In this document: piece after piece, positions 1-8,515 of the stretch
Numbering within the stretch: the first letter of the stretch is position 1
How the letters are laid out: each line of letters starts with the position of its first letter
NCBI GenBank assembly: GCA_016710985.1
Contig: JADJTX010000021.1
Coordinates: 1-64,000, forward strand
DNA: 64,000 nt
Direction: 5' to 3'
Source of the DNA: Ignavibacteria bacterium
GTDB taxonomy: Bacteria; Bacteroidota; Ignavibacteria; Tepidaquicellales; Tepidaquicellaceae
Made by a program: the position numbers and the translations under genes
Notes under the pieces: generated by a model
Told to the model about the DNA's origin: nothing
The model's input: only the letters and a program-made list of their open reading frames with translations
Databases searched by the model: none

Positions 1-2612
1 CTATCAGACTTTTTCAATTGATCGCTCCCGGACTGCGTGAAGATTTTCCTCCTCTAAAGACGCTTGATGCAAGACCTAATAATCTTCCGGTACAGCTGAC
101 AAGTTTTATCGGAAGAGTGGAAGTAATGCAGCAGCTGAAAAGTTTGTTGAAGCAAACCCGCCTGCTGACAATATTAGGTCCGGGCGGAGCAGGCAAGACG
201 CGCCTGTCTTTGCAGGCTGGCGCAGACCTTATAGATGAATTTGCAAACGGAGTTTTTATTACCGAGCTGGCGCATCTTTCAGATCCTTCTTTCATTCTGC
301 AGACATTAATGAATTCTCTCGGTGTAAAGGAAGAAAAGGGAAGATCGCCTGAGGATAGTCTTATTGATCATCTGAAAAATAAAGAGATGCTTCTTATACT
401 TGATAATTGCGAGCATCTCATAAATGAATGCGCAAAGTTATCAGAAAAGCTGTTAAAAAATTGCCAGAAGTTAAAGATAATAACTACAAGCCGTGAAGCT
501 CTCAACTGTTCAGGAGAGCTGTCATACAGGCTGTCTTCAATGTCACATCCCGATCCTTCCGTTAATAACACTGCGGAACAGCTGACACAATTTGAAGCTG
601 TCCGATTGTTCATCGAAAGAGCTTTATCTGTGAAACCGGATTTTCGTGTTAACAATGAAAATGCGCCTGCTCTTGCGGGGATATGCAGCCGTCTTGACGG
701 GATACCGCTTGCGATCGAACTTGCTGCAGCAAGGATAAAAATATTAACTCCCGAAAAGATCCATGAAAGACTTGATGACAGGTTCAGTTTGCTGACAGGA
801 GGTAAACGCACTGCGCTTCCGAGACAGCAGACTCTGAGAGCAATGATCGACTGGAGCTATGATCTGCTTTCTGATAAAGAAAGAGTATTATGGAACAGGC
901 TCTCGGTTTTTTCAGGAGGGTGGGATTTTGAAGCGGCTGAGTTTATCTGTCAGGATGAAAAGATAAGTGAAAAGGAAATATTTGATCTGCTAATTAATTT
1001 GAATGAGAAATCAATAATTCTTTTTGATGAGGACCTTGAAAGATTCAGAATGCTTGAGACTATCAGACAATACGGCGAGGTTAAATTAAATGAGGAAAAT
1101 GAATTTGAAATAGTTTCTGAAAGACATCTTGACCATTATGTTAAGTTTGCTGAAACCGCAGAATCTTTTTTATCAGGTCATGAGGCACAGAGCCGGCTGA
1201 ACAAACTTGATATCGAAAGAGGCAATTTGGAAAGAAGCATGCTGTATGCATTGAAAACACCTGAAGAAGAAAAGGGAATCAGATTAGCTTCGGCTTTAGG
1301 TAGTTTCTGGAAGATACGCGGACATTATTCCGAAGGAAGACAGTGGCTGGAAAAGCTGCTCGAGATCAATAAGGATATTTCAAAACCTGTTCTTGGAAAA
1401 GCTCTGTGTAAACTCGGAAAGCTTGTTCAACTGCAGGGTGAACTGGATGCATCTGTAGCCCACCTTAACAAGAGCATGGAAATAAACGAAGCGCTTAACA
1501 ATAAGAATCTTATTGCAGAAGCGATGAACAATCTCGGAATAATCAAATTTGAACAAGGCGATTATGAATCTGCAAAGAATTATTATTCGGAAAGTCTGAA
1601 ATTTTTTAAAGAAACAGATGATAAAAAAAACATAGCTTACACAATCAATGATCTTGGCTCGTTATTGCTGGAGAAAGGGGAATATGAAAATGCGGCAAAA
1701 CTATTTGAAGAAAGTGTTGAGATACAGCGTGAAGCCGGTGAGAAACGCGGTGTAGCATATTCGCTTTTTAATTTAGGCAATATCATAATGGAGCAGGGCG
1801 ACCTGGCAAGATGTGCCGGGATATTTGATGAATGTATTGTTTTATTTAAAGAGCTTGAAGAAAAAAGAGGTACGGCTTATTCTCTCTGCTCTCTCGGCAA
1901 TATTGCATTTAGTCTCGGGGAAATTGAAAAAGCTACGATACTTCTTGATGAAAGCATTGCTTTGTTCAGGATGATAGGGGAGAAAAGGGGAATCTCTTTT
2001 GCTTTAACAAGCCGTGCAAATATTTCAATACAGGACGGTGATTTTGAAACAACATCAGTTCTGCTGGAAGAAAGTCTCGCAATCGGACAGGAGACTGATA
2101 ACAAACCGATCATTGCGTACAGCCTGATGACAATCGGCAATGCCGAATATTCAAAAGGTAATCGTGATAAGGCAAAGAAATATTTTGAAGACAGTCTTGA
2201 GTTAAGCACAGAAATAGGACACAAACCGGGGATAGCTTTTAATCTGAATTACCTTGGAAACATTGCATTGAGCAATGGTGAAATTAAACTTGCCGCGGAT
2301 TTATTTTCAAAGAGTCTTACTTTAAATAAAGAGCTGAATCAAAAAAAAGAACTGGCTGTAAATCTTCTGGGATTTTCAGAATTAAAATTTGCTAAAGAAG
2401 AATACACACAGACAGTTTTATTGCTTGGCTTTCTTAAAGAATTCTCCGGGACAATAAAAGTTGATCTGCAGAAAACAGAATCAGCCAGGCTGGATTCATT
2501 ATATTTGAAACTGAAAGAAAAATTAGGTAATAAGGATTATTTGAAATATTTTGAAGAAGGGAAGAAGATCACAATGGATGAGGCGTGCGTGATAGCAATT
2601 TCTAAAGACTGA
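1..2612 (+). CDS. Nucleotide cyclase-STAND ATPase-TPR protein, copy A (5' end outside window)
   Basis: The frame is open from the first bases: codons from base 3 read IRLFQ, matching the end of the cyclase domain in the three paralogues downstream. The real start and about 200 residues therefore lie upstream, and the TTG at 18 is not the start. Visible parts are the linker LDARPNNLP, a STAND-type ATPase with Walker A GPGGAGKT (about residue 55 of the visible part) and Walker B LLILDNCEHL, the LPRQQTL motif, a winged-helix-like segment, then about ten TPR units (residues ~420-790) and a tail ending near EEGKKITMDEA. It is probably a cytoplasmic signalling or regulatory protein: STAND ATPases switch on ligand binding and TPRs bind partner proteins. 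Ligand and output are unknown. The domain call is firm, the function is not. Confidence 0.85.
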   Translation, partial: IRLFQLIAPGLREDFPPLKTLDARPNNLPVQLTSFIGRVEVMQQLKSLLKQTRLLTILGPGGAGKTRLSLQAGADLIDEFANGVFITELAHLSDPSFILQTLMNSLGVKEEKGRSPEDSLIDHLKNKEMLLILDNCEHLINECAKLSEKLLKNCQKLKIITTSREALNCSGELSYRLSSMSHPDPSVNNTAEQLTQFEAVRLFIERALSVKPDFRVNNENAPALAGICSRLDGIPLAIELAAARIKILTPEKIHERLDDRFSLLTGGKRTALPRQQTLRAMIDWSYDLLSDKERVLWNRLSVFSGGWDFEAAEFICQDEKISEKEIFDLLINLNEKSIILFDEDLERFRMLETIRQYGEVKLNEENEFEIVSERHLDHYVKFAETAESFLSGHEAQSRLNKLDIERGNLERSMLYALKTPEEEKGIRLASALGSFWKIRGHYSEGRQWLEKLLEINKDISKPVLGKALCKLGKLVQLQGELDASVAHLNKSMEINEALNNKNLIAEAMNNLGIIKFEQGDYESAKNYYSESLKFFKETDDKKNIAYTINDLGSLLLEKGEYENAAKLFEESVEIQREAGEKRGVAYSLFNLGNIIMEQGDLARCAGIFDECIVLFKELEEKRGTAYSLCSLGNIAFSLGEIEKATILLDESIALFRMIGEKRGISFALTSRANISIQDGDFETTSVLLEESLAIGQETDNKPIIAYSLMTIGNAEYSKGNRDKAKKYFEDSLELSTEIGHKPGIAFNLNYLGNIALSNGEIKLAADLFSKSLTLNKELNQKKELAVNLLGFSELKFAKEEYTQTVLLLGFLKEFSGTIKVDLQKTESARLDSLYLKLKEKLGNKDYLKYFEEGKKITMDEACVIAISKD

Positions 2613-2647
2613 GTGAGACGTGAGATGTGAAACGCGAGACGTGAGAC
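2613..2647. repeat. Heptanucleotide tandem repeat (GTGAGAC family)
   Basis: Five consecutive 7-mers (gtgagac, gtgagat, gtgaaac, gcgagac, gtgagac) begin directly after the stop codon of copy A. The same unit family recurs at 8359-8393. Confidence 0.85.
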
Positions 2648-2685
2648 GCAGCAAACTTTTTGGAACACCAATAACCGCGAAATGA

Positions 2686-2764
2686 CAGGTACAATGCTGA
2701 GTCCTCCCACAAATCATTTATTTACTTTAAAATTGTAACAAAGGAGAGACTCAGCGGGAACAGA
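2686..2764. repeat. Dispersed stem-loop element, copy 1
   Basis: About 80 bases nearly identical to 8267-8342. The outer arms GCTGAGTC (2696-2703) and GACTCAGC (2748-2755) are inverted repeats around an AT-rich centre. A second short inverted repeat, GGTTCAC/GTGAACC, follows at 2771-2802. It resembles a REP-like or non-autonomous mobile element; no transposase gene is in the window. Confidence 0.7.
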
Positions 2765-2854
2765 AAAGATGGTTCACTGGAGTGAGTTAATGTTGGTGAA
2801 CCAATAAATGAATTAAGTTTTTTGTTTTATATTTTAATGTTAAATTTGATTCAG

Positions 2855-3094
2855 ATGAATACTTCAATAATAAATATTGATCCTGAAATAATGAGTGGTG
2901 CTCCGGTTTTCAGAGGTACCCGCGTAATGATCCAGACTCTGTTTGATCATCTTGAAAATGGTAAAACACTTGATGATTTTCTTGAAGGATTCCCTTCTGT
3001 TACAAAAGAAAATGCTCTGGCTGTTCTGGAGCTTGCAAAATCAATAATTACTTCTGAAAAAAAATTGTCATTAGTCAGTGAAGATTCTAATTGA
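2855..3094 (+). CDS. DUF433 family antitoxin-like protein
   Basis: A 79-residue DUF433 protein, a small winged-helix-like family usually found as the antitoxin partner of a DUF5615 (PIN-like) toxin. The family signature is plain: NIDPEIMSGAPVFRGTRV near the N-terminus, then a helix containing LENGKTLDDFLEGFP and the NALAVLELA helix. The frame is open further 5' (TTG at 2822, ATG at 2837), but the ATG at 2855 gives the usual family start MNTSI...; none of these has a clear ribosome binding site. The expected partner overlaps its 3' end but is only a remnant (see 3078), so this gene now appears to be an orphan antitoxin. Confidence 0.8.
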   Translation: MNTSIINIDPEIMSGAPVFRGTRVMIQTLFDHLENGKTLDDFLEGFPSVTKENALAVLELAKSIITSEKKLSLVSEDSN

Positions 3095-3130
3095 TGAAAG
3101 TCTTTGATGTCCGTTTAAAAATTCATATTC
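3078..3130 (+). pseudogene. Remnant of a DUF5615 (PIN-like) toxin gene
   Basis: A GTG at 3078, overlapping the antitoxin end by 17 bases, opens a frame reading (M)KILIDESL and then stops at TGA 3105. KILIDE(S/N)LP is the typical N-terminus of DUF5615 toxins, and overlap with an upstream DUF433 gene is the usual arrangement. One base out of frame the reading continues DVRLKIHI and then nothing family-like can be followed. I infer a toxin gene lost except for its first 15-20 codons. The evidence is short, so the call is tentative. Confidence 0.5.
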
Positions 3131-3248
3131 CCAGCCGAAATCATTCTCTCGCACCCAGCAACTTCTATCTTACATTCCTTCTGCGTAATTCTTAATTTGC
3201 ATTTACAAATTACTGATTCCCTGATTGCCAATGTTCAAAACTCTATTT

Positions 3249-3290
3249 GTAACTCGTAACTTGTAACTCGTAACTCTTAATTCTTAATTA
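3249..3290. repeat. Heptanucleotide repeat (GTAACTC family) abutting a start codon
   Basis: Six 7-mers (gtaactc, gtaactt, gtaactc, gtaactc, ttaattc, ttaatta) end two bases before the TTG start of the next gene. Similar arrays precede the paralogous genes at 10002 and 13137. Confidence 0.85.
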
Positions 3291-3292
3291 AT

Positions 3293-6115
3293 TTGAATCC
3301 TCCATCCGGTAATATAACTTTCCTCTTCACCGACATCGAAGGCAGCACTAAGCTTTCGCAGGATTATCCTGATACGCTGCAATTTGCTTTGGACAGACAT
3401 CATTCGATCGTGCAGGAAGCGATTGAATCCAACAATGGTTTTGTATTTGAGATCATCGGAGATGCGTTCTGCAGCGCTTTTGAAAAGGCGGAAGATGCAG
3501 TGAGAGCTGCTGTTGATGCGCAAATAAACCTTTCAAAAGAAAAGTGGATTGAGGCTGTTATCAAAGTGAGAATGGGAATTCATTCGGGGGATGCGGAATG
3601 GACCGGAGAACGGTACACGGGTTATATTACATTAGCACGAACAGCGAGAGTGATGTCGGCTGCTTACGGTGAGCAGATATTAATTTCAAATAACACATTT
3701 GATCTGTGCAAATATGTATTTAACGAGCCTGAGCAGGAGTCCGGGAACGGGCATCATAAAGAAAAAAGCATTTCATTCCGTGATCTCGGAGAAAGAAGAC
3801 TGAAGGATGTCATTCAGCCGATAAGATTATTTCAGGTTTTATATCCCGGTCTTATTGAAGATTTTCCTCCTCTTAAAACGCTTGATGCAAGACCGAATAA
3901 TCTGCCGGTTCAGCTTACAAGTTTTATAGGACGTGAAGAGGAAATGAGAAAAATAAAAAGTTTGCTTAAGCAAACTTCTCTTTTAACACTCACGGGACCC
4001 GGAGGAACGGGAAAGACAAGGCTTTCACTTCAGATTGCTGCTGACTTAATAGATGACTTTGACAATGGAGTCTGGTTTGTAGAGTTTGCTTCATTATATG
4101 AACCTGATCTACTTCCGAATATTATTATGCAGGCTCTTCAAATTCCGGAACAGCCGAAACAGGATGTCATTGTTACACTAACAGATTTCCTGAAAGAAAA
4201 AGAATTATTGATTGTATTCGATAACTGTGAGCACATAATACATGCGTGTTCAAAATTAGCTGAGCAGCTTTTATCTAAATCACCAAAATTAAAAATACTC
4301 GCAACAAGCAGGGAAGCTTTGAGATGTTCAGGTGAGCAGACATTCGGAACATTGTCACTGACTACCCCGGAGGCGAAAAGCATCGAAACTCCGGAACAGC
4401 TTACTCAATATGAATCGGTACGATTATTCATTGAAAGAGCGCTGGTAATAAATCCGAATTTCAGAGTTACAAATGAAAATGCTCCGGCAGTTGCCGGTAT
4501 ATGTTCACAGCTTGACGGGATTCCTCTTGCAATAGAACTGGCTGCAGCAAGAATAAGCATTTTGGCTGTTGAAAAAATACATGAAAGATTAGATGACAGA
4601 TTTAAATTGCTTACAGGAGGAAAGCGGACCGCATTACCGAGACAGCAGACTTTAAAAGCATTAATTGAATGGAGTTATGATCTGCTTTCGGAAGAAGAAA
4701 GAATATTATGGAGAAGATTGTCGGTATTTTCAGACGGGTGGACATTTGAAGCTGCAGAAGCAATCTGTGCTGACGAAGAAATTTTTAAAGATGATATGCT
4801 GGACATTCTCACAGGCTTAACTGAAAAATCCATTGTGATAGCAGGAGAAGAAAAAGAAAGATTCAGAATGCTGGAAACGATAAGACAGTACGGTGACAAT
4901 AAATTAAAAGAGTCGGGTGAATTCGAAAGTATTACAGAGAAACATTTAAAATACTATTCGGAATTTGCCGACATTCCCATCAGTAACTTAAGAGGCGGTG
5001 ATTCGGCACTTTGGATGAATATGATAAAAGATGAAACCGGAAATGTTGAGAAAGCATTGTTATGGTTCATTGAAAATTCTAACAGTGAAGACGGGATAAA
5101 GTTAGCCGCATCAATGGCTTACTATTGGCAGATCAACGGATATCTTTCCAAAGGAATGCGCTTCCTGGAATCATCAGTATCAAAGTGGACGGAAACTCAT
5201 AATCATAACTATATCCGCGCAATTTCCTACTTAGGAAACTTTGCAAGGTTAAATGACGACTTTGATAAAGCAAAAACACTTTTTGAAAAAGGCTTGCAGA
5301 TCAGCCGGGAGATGGATGCTAAAAAGCTTATGATTGAAATTCAGCACAGATTTGCTGTACTCGAATACGATAAAGGCAACTTTGAACAATCACGAAAATA
5401 CTATGAGGAGAATCTTGACTATTATAAATCCATTGATGATAAATACGGGATAGGCGCTACTCTTAACAATCTGGGGAATATTTTTTCAATTCAGGGAGAT
5501 ATTGAAAAAGCCTCAGATATGTACACAGAAAGTTTAGCACTACGCAGAGCTCAGGGAGATAAGCTTGGTGTATCTGTTGCACTGTGTAATCTGGGCATTC
5601 TGGCATATGAGCACGGAGATTATATAAGGTCAAAAGCATTGCTGGATGAAAGTCTTCAGATCAGGCTGGATGTAGGAGACAGGGTTGGAGAAGCTATTAC
5701 ACTGACAAATTTAGGAAATGTAGCTTTTAACCAGGCTGACTATCAGGCAGCTTTAGCATTATACAGGAAATCTTATGAAATATATTTTGAGATCGGAAAG
5801 AAAACAGGTGTCGCAGAAGCTCTTTATAATATTGCAAAAGTAACTTTTGAAATGGATGAGTTTGAAAAGGCATTAGAACTGTATGAAGAAAGCCTTGCTA
5901 TGTGCAGAGAGTTAGATCTTGTTATGGAAGCTGCAGTATGTCTTCACGGTCTTGGATTAATTGCTCTCAGAAATAAGGAATACATTAAAGCAGAGAAATA
6001 CTATTCTGAAAGCCTCACGATTTACAGAGAAACAAATAATATTCTGGATGTTGCAAAAATTTTAATCAGTGTGGCTGAACTGTATAATGAAACAGGGAAA
6101 TTGAGAAGCGGTTAG
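3293..6115 (+). CDS. Nucleotide cyclase-STAND ATPase-TPR protein, copy B
   Basis: Domains in order: class III nucleotide cyclase (residues ~5-185), STAND ATPase (~215-530; Walker A GPGGTGKT, Walker B LIVFDNCEHI), TPR repeats (~600-930). The TTG start aligns exactly with the ATG of copies C and D (NPPSGNITFLFTDIEGST versus NIPTGTVTFLFTDIEGST). Both metal-binding aspartates are present (FTDIEG and IGDAF). The position normally holding the transition-state Asn is changed (LARTAR), and the lysine before the second Asp is Glu (FEIIGD where C and D have FKTIGD/FKTVGD). It probably makes or senses a nucleotide signal, with TPR partner recognition. The frame ends at an in-frame TAG, and the family C-terminal tail follows in the same frame (6116-6298), so the protein looks prematurely terminated. 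Confidence 0.85.
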   Translation: MNPPSGNITFLFTDIEGSTKLSQDYPDTLQFALDRHHSIVQEAIESNNGFVFEIIGDAFCSAFEKAEDAVRAAVDAQINLSKEKWIEAVIKVRMGIHSGDAEWTGERYTGYITLARTARVMSAAYGEQILISNNTFDLCKYVFNEPEQESGNGHHKEKSISFRDLGERRLKDVIQPIRLFQVLYPGLIEDFPPLKTLDARPNNLPVQLTSFIGREEEMRKIKSLLKQTSLLTLTGPGGTGKTRLSLQIAADLIDDFDNGVWFVEFASLYEPDLLPNIIMQALQIPEQPKQDVIVTLTDFLKEKELLIVFDNCEHIIHACSKLAEQLLSKSPKLKILATSREALRCSGEQTFGTLSLTTPEAKSIETPEQLTQYESVRLFIERALVINPNFRVTNENAPAVAGICSQLDGIPLAIELAAARISILAVEKIHERLDDRFKLLTGGKRTALPRQQTLKALIEWSYDLLSEEERILWRRLSVFSDGWTFEAAEAICADEEIFKDDMLDILTGLTEKSIVIAGEEKERFRMLETIRQYGDNKLKESGEFESITEKHLKYYSEFADIPISNLRGGDSALWMNMIKDETGNVEKALLWFIENSNSEDGIKLAASMAYYWQINGYLSKGMRFLESSVSKWTETHNHNYIRAISYLGNFARLNDDFDKAKTLFEKGLQISREMDAKKLMIEIQHRFAVLEYDKGNFEQSRKYYEENLDYYKSIDDKYGIGATLNNLGNIFSIQGDIEKASDMYTESLALRRAQGDKLGVSVALCNLGILAYEHGDYIRSKALLDESLQIRLDVGDRVGEAITLTNLGNVAFNQADYQAALALYRKSYEIYFEIGKKTGVAEALYNIAKVTFEMDEFEKALELYEESLAMCRELDLVMEAAVCLHGLGLIALRNKEYIKAEKYYSESLTIYRETNNILDVAKILISVAELYNETGKLRSG

Positions 6116-6298
6116 CTGACAGGTTTTCTTAAAAAGGAGTTCTTAGAAAACCGTAAAGTAAAATTTGGCAAGTCAACACAGCAGGAAATGGATGATACTA
6201 TATTGAAGCTGAAGAGGAATATGAGCTCCGGTGAGTTTGATAAAGTTTTTGAAGAAGGGAAACATCTGACGGTTGAAGAAGCGAGGAGTCAGTTATAG
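6116..6298 (+). pseudogene. Orphaned C-terminal tail of copy B, in frame after an amber codon
   Basis: Directly after the TAG at 6113-6115, and in the same frame, 60 codons run to a TAG at 6296: LTGFLKKEF..., then LKLKRN, FEEGKHLTVEEARSQL. This matches the tail of copy A (LLGFLKEF... LKLKEKL... FEEGKKITMDEA). Without the single TAG, copy B would span 3293-6298 with the family's normal end. A CAG-to-TAG change or a base-call error would explain it. Confidence 0.75.
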
Positions 6299-6697
6299 CA
6301 AGTTAGTGTTAACTCGTAACTTGTAACTTGTAACTTGTAATTTGTAATTTGCTGTTGTTGCATAACTTAGTTTTAATTATTACATGCAAACTTTTTGGAC
6401 TACTAACAACGGCGATGAAATCCTCTTGTATCCTGTAAGTTTCTTAAGGTTTTTTATTTCAGAAAGTTTAGAACAAGTTTTGATTTCATTTATCTTGTAT
6501 TTGATCTGTTCACGAATCCTTTTATCATTTTGCCGTCCCCGCTGAACTCCGCTTTAAAAATTTCAATGGCAGACGAAAACTGATGCGGGGACTCATCGGG
6601 AGAGATGCACACGCCGCTAAGTCCTCCTACAGAATAGAGAGACTCAACGGGGACATTGAAACTGAGTTCAAAACATATCATATGACCTGCAGTTATT
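6299..6697. other. Intergenic region with heptamer array and degenerate repeat element
   Basis: No gene is supported here. A heptamer array (gtaactt/gtaattt, 6316-6350) follows the end of copy B. From 6383 a segment GCAAACTTTTTGGA resembles 2651-2664, and 6574-6655 holds degenerate pieces of the dispersed stem-loop element (CCGCTAAGTCCTCC ... GAGACTCAACGGGGAC). Short open frames here have no family features. Confidence 0.6.
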
Positions 6698-8140
6698 CTA
6701 TTTTAATAAAATCATTCGCTTCGTATCAGAAAACCCATCAGTGGTCAATCTATAAAAATAAATCCCGCTCGGTAATAAATTGCTTCCGTCAAATTCGACT
6801 GAATATTTCCCGGCATTTTGCTTTTCATTAACTAAAGCAGCTACTTCTTTACTCAAAGCATCGAAGACTGTTAAGGTAACGTAATTCGTAACTCGTAGTT
6901 CGTAATTGATTTTTGTAACCGGATTAAACGGATTGGGATAATTTTGTGATAAACTATATTGATCCGGAATTAAATTGTATTCTGAAATTCCCGTTAAAAT
7001 TGGAGAATACTTTACAGTAGCATATGTCATATTGCTTATACCGGTAAGATATACACTCCCGTTTTTGCCAAGTGCCATATCATTTACATAACCATATTCA
7101 ATATTTACGTGGTAATAACTTACTACAAACTGGCGATTGCCATTATTGTCGTATTTAATTGCACCATAACAGGTATTACCATTAGAATCTATATTTGCCG
7201 TAACATATACATTATTTACAGAATCAAGGATTAATACTAATTTATTTGTTGCCAAAATATTAGTCGTTGGGTATGTCCTCATCCATATTAGGTTTCCTTC
7301 TGAATCAAATTTAATTGCGTAATTATTTCCATTACTCCGGGCAGAAATATAAACGTTATATGATTTATCAACGGCTATGTCTTGTCCATTTGCAGGAGGA
7401 TAAATTCTCTTAATCCAGACTATATTCCCGGAACTATCATATTTAATTGTTGTACTGTTATAAATTTGTGAAGCATCTTGACTTGCACCGGTTACATAAA
7501 CATTACATTGATCATCAACAGCTACAGCTCCCGGCAATTGCTGAGGCGGAGATGCGAGACCATAATATTTTTGAGTCCAGATTCTGTTACCATTATTTGA
7601 ATACTTAATGGTTGTAAAATCACTGCCTCCCCCTGTTAGAGACTCGCCCAAAATAATTACATTCCCGTCACAATCTAATTTCAGATCCATTAGTTTATAT
7701 CCGCCGGTACTTCGATCTACCCAGGAATTATTTCCATTACGATCATACTTGGCGACGACATACCGTCCTCCACCCAACCCGGCTGCGTAAATATTTCCTG
7801 AAGAATCCAGAATAAGTTTTCTATATTCTGCAGCATTGTATCCGGTCCATTTCAAGTTCCCATTTCTGTCATACTTGATTACAGATCCTCCTGCTATATA
7901 AACATTGTCTGAATCATCAAGCTTTATATCATATCCTTGGTTATAATTACTTCCAGGCCTTATATAGTCTCTTACCCATAAACTGTCACCGTTTTTATTA
8001 TACTTGATTGTTACGCATTTAAGACTCGATTGTACTTGTACTCCGCCTGTAATATAAACGTTTCCGGAGTCATCCACACAAACCGAGTTTGAGGCATCAT
8101 CATCAGGTCCGCCAAATCGTTGTGCCCAATCCTGCTGCAT
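6698..8140 (-). CDS. SBBP-repeat T9SS cargo protein
   Basis: A secreted beta-propeller-type protein of about 480 residues: nine or so SBBP repeats (pattern DxxGNVYxTG ... TIKYxxNGNxxW), then a type IX sorting domain (YSLSQNYPNPFNPVTKINY ... GIYFYRL ... TKRMILLK) that directs export and surface attachment. The annotated ATG has no signal peptide, but the same frame continues upstream as FLLIYCLNICYAQ, and an ATG at 8207 would give a normal signal peptide if the A6 run at 8192-8197 lost one A. The true gene is probably 6698-8207. It is the only T9SS cargo gene on the minus strand here. Part of the sorting domain (6885-6912) is made of GTAACTC/GTAATTC-type heptamers. The ligand is unknown. Confidence 0.85.
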   Translation of the reverse strand: MQQDWAQRFGGPDDDASNSVCVDDSGNVYITGGVQVQSSLKCVTIKYNKNGDSLWVRDYIRPGSNYNQGYDIKLDDSDNVYIAGGSVIKYDRNGNLKWTGYNAAEYRKLILDSSGNIYAAGLGGGRYVVAKYDRNGNNSWVDRSTGGYKLMDLKLDCDGNVIILGESLTGGGSDFTTIKYSNNGNRIWTQKYYGLASPPQQLPGAVAVDDQCNVYVTGASQDASQIYNSTTIKYDSSGNIVWIKRIYPPANGQDIAVDKSYNVYISARSNGNNYAIKFDSEGNLIWMRTYPTTNILATNKLVLILDSVNNVYVTANIDSNGNTCYGAIKYDNNGNRQFVVSYYHVNIEYGYVNDMALGKNGSVYLTGISNMTYATVKYSPILTGISEYNLIPDQYSLSQNYPNPFNPVTKINYELRVTNYVTLTVFDALSKEVAALVNEKQNAGKYSVEFDGSNLLPSGIYFYRLTTDGFSDTKRMILLK

Positions 8141-8266
8141 TTGGGCATAGCAAATGTTTAAGCAATAAATTAAAAGAAAATTACAAAAGACATTTTTTAT
8201 TAATCATTTTCACTATTAAAAATAATTTTTTAACTATGGTGCAATCATTAATTTTACAAATTTAAG

Positions 8267-8342
8267 CAGGTACGCCGCTGAGTCCTCCCACAAATTATTA
8301 GTTTACTTTAAATTGTAATAAGGGCGAGACTCAGCGGGGACA
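8267..8342. repeat. Dispersed stem-loop element, copy 3
   Basis: Nearly the same as 2686-2764. It has perfect 10-base inverted arms, CCGCTGAGTC (8275-8284) and GACTCAGCGG (8328-8337), around CTCCCACAAAT and TTTACTTTAAATTGTAA. It sits upstream of the SBBP gene on its promoter side. Confidence 0.75.
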
Positions 8343-8358
8343 AAAAACAACGTCAAAC

Positions 8359-8515
8359 GTGAGACGCGAGATGTGAGACGCGAGACGCGAGACGCGAAAA
8401 CGTACCTCATACCTCATACCTCATACCTCATACCTCATACCTCATACCTCATACCTCATAACTCATACCTCATAACTCATAACTCATACCTCATAACTCA
8501 AAACTCATAACTCAT
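8359..8515. repeat. Two abutting heptanucleotide arrays (GTGAGAC and ACCTCAT families)
   Basis: 8359-8393 holds five copies of gtgagac/gcgagac. 8404-8515 holds sixteen exact-length 7-mers (acctcat, changing to aactcat towards the end). The second array overlaps the last codons and stop of the metallophosphoesterase gene, whose TGA is at 8505-8507 on the minus strand. Confidence 0.9.

Noticed and set aside
368..811. Long minus-strand open frames opposite the cyclase-STAND genes (also 10658-11122, 13637-13885)
   Set aside because: They are antisense shadows of the conserved ATPase region and recur only because the paralogues recur.
6113..6115. TAG reassigned as a sense codon
   Set aside because: TAG terminates several other genes at their natural ends in this window (for example 31833, 23266, 6698 on the minus strand).
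6583..6831. Open frame of 82 codons overlapping the degenerate repeat element
   Set aside because: It spans repeat debris and the antisense end of the SBBP gene, with no family features.
8404..8515. Possible CRISPR array (sixteen regular repeats)
   Set aside because: Units are 7 bases with no spacers, and there are no cas genes.
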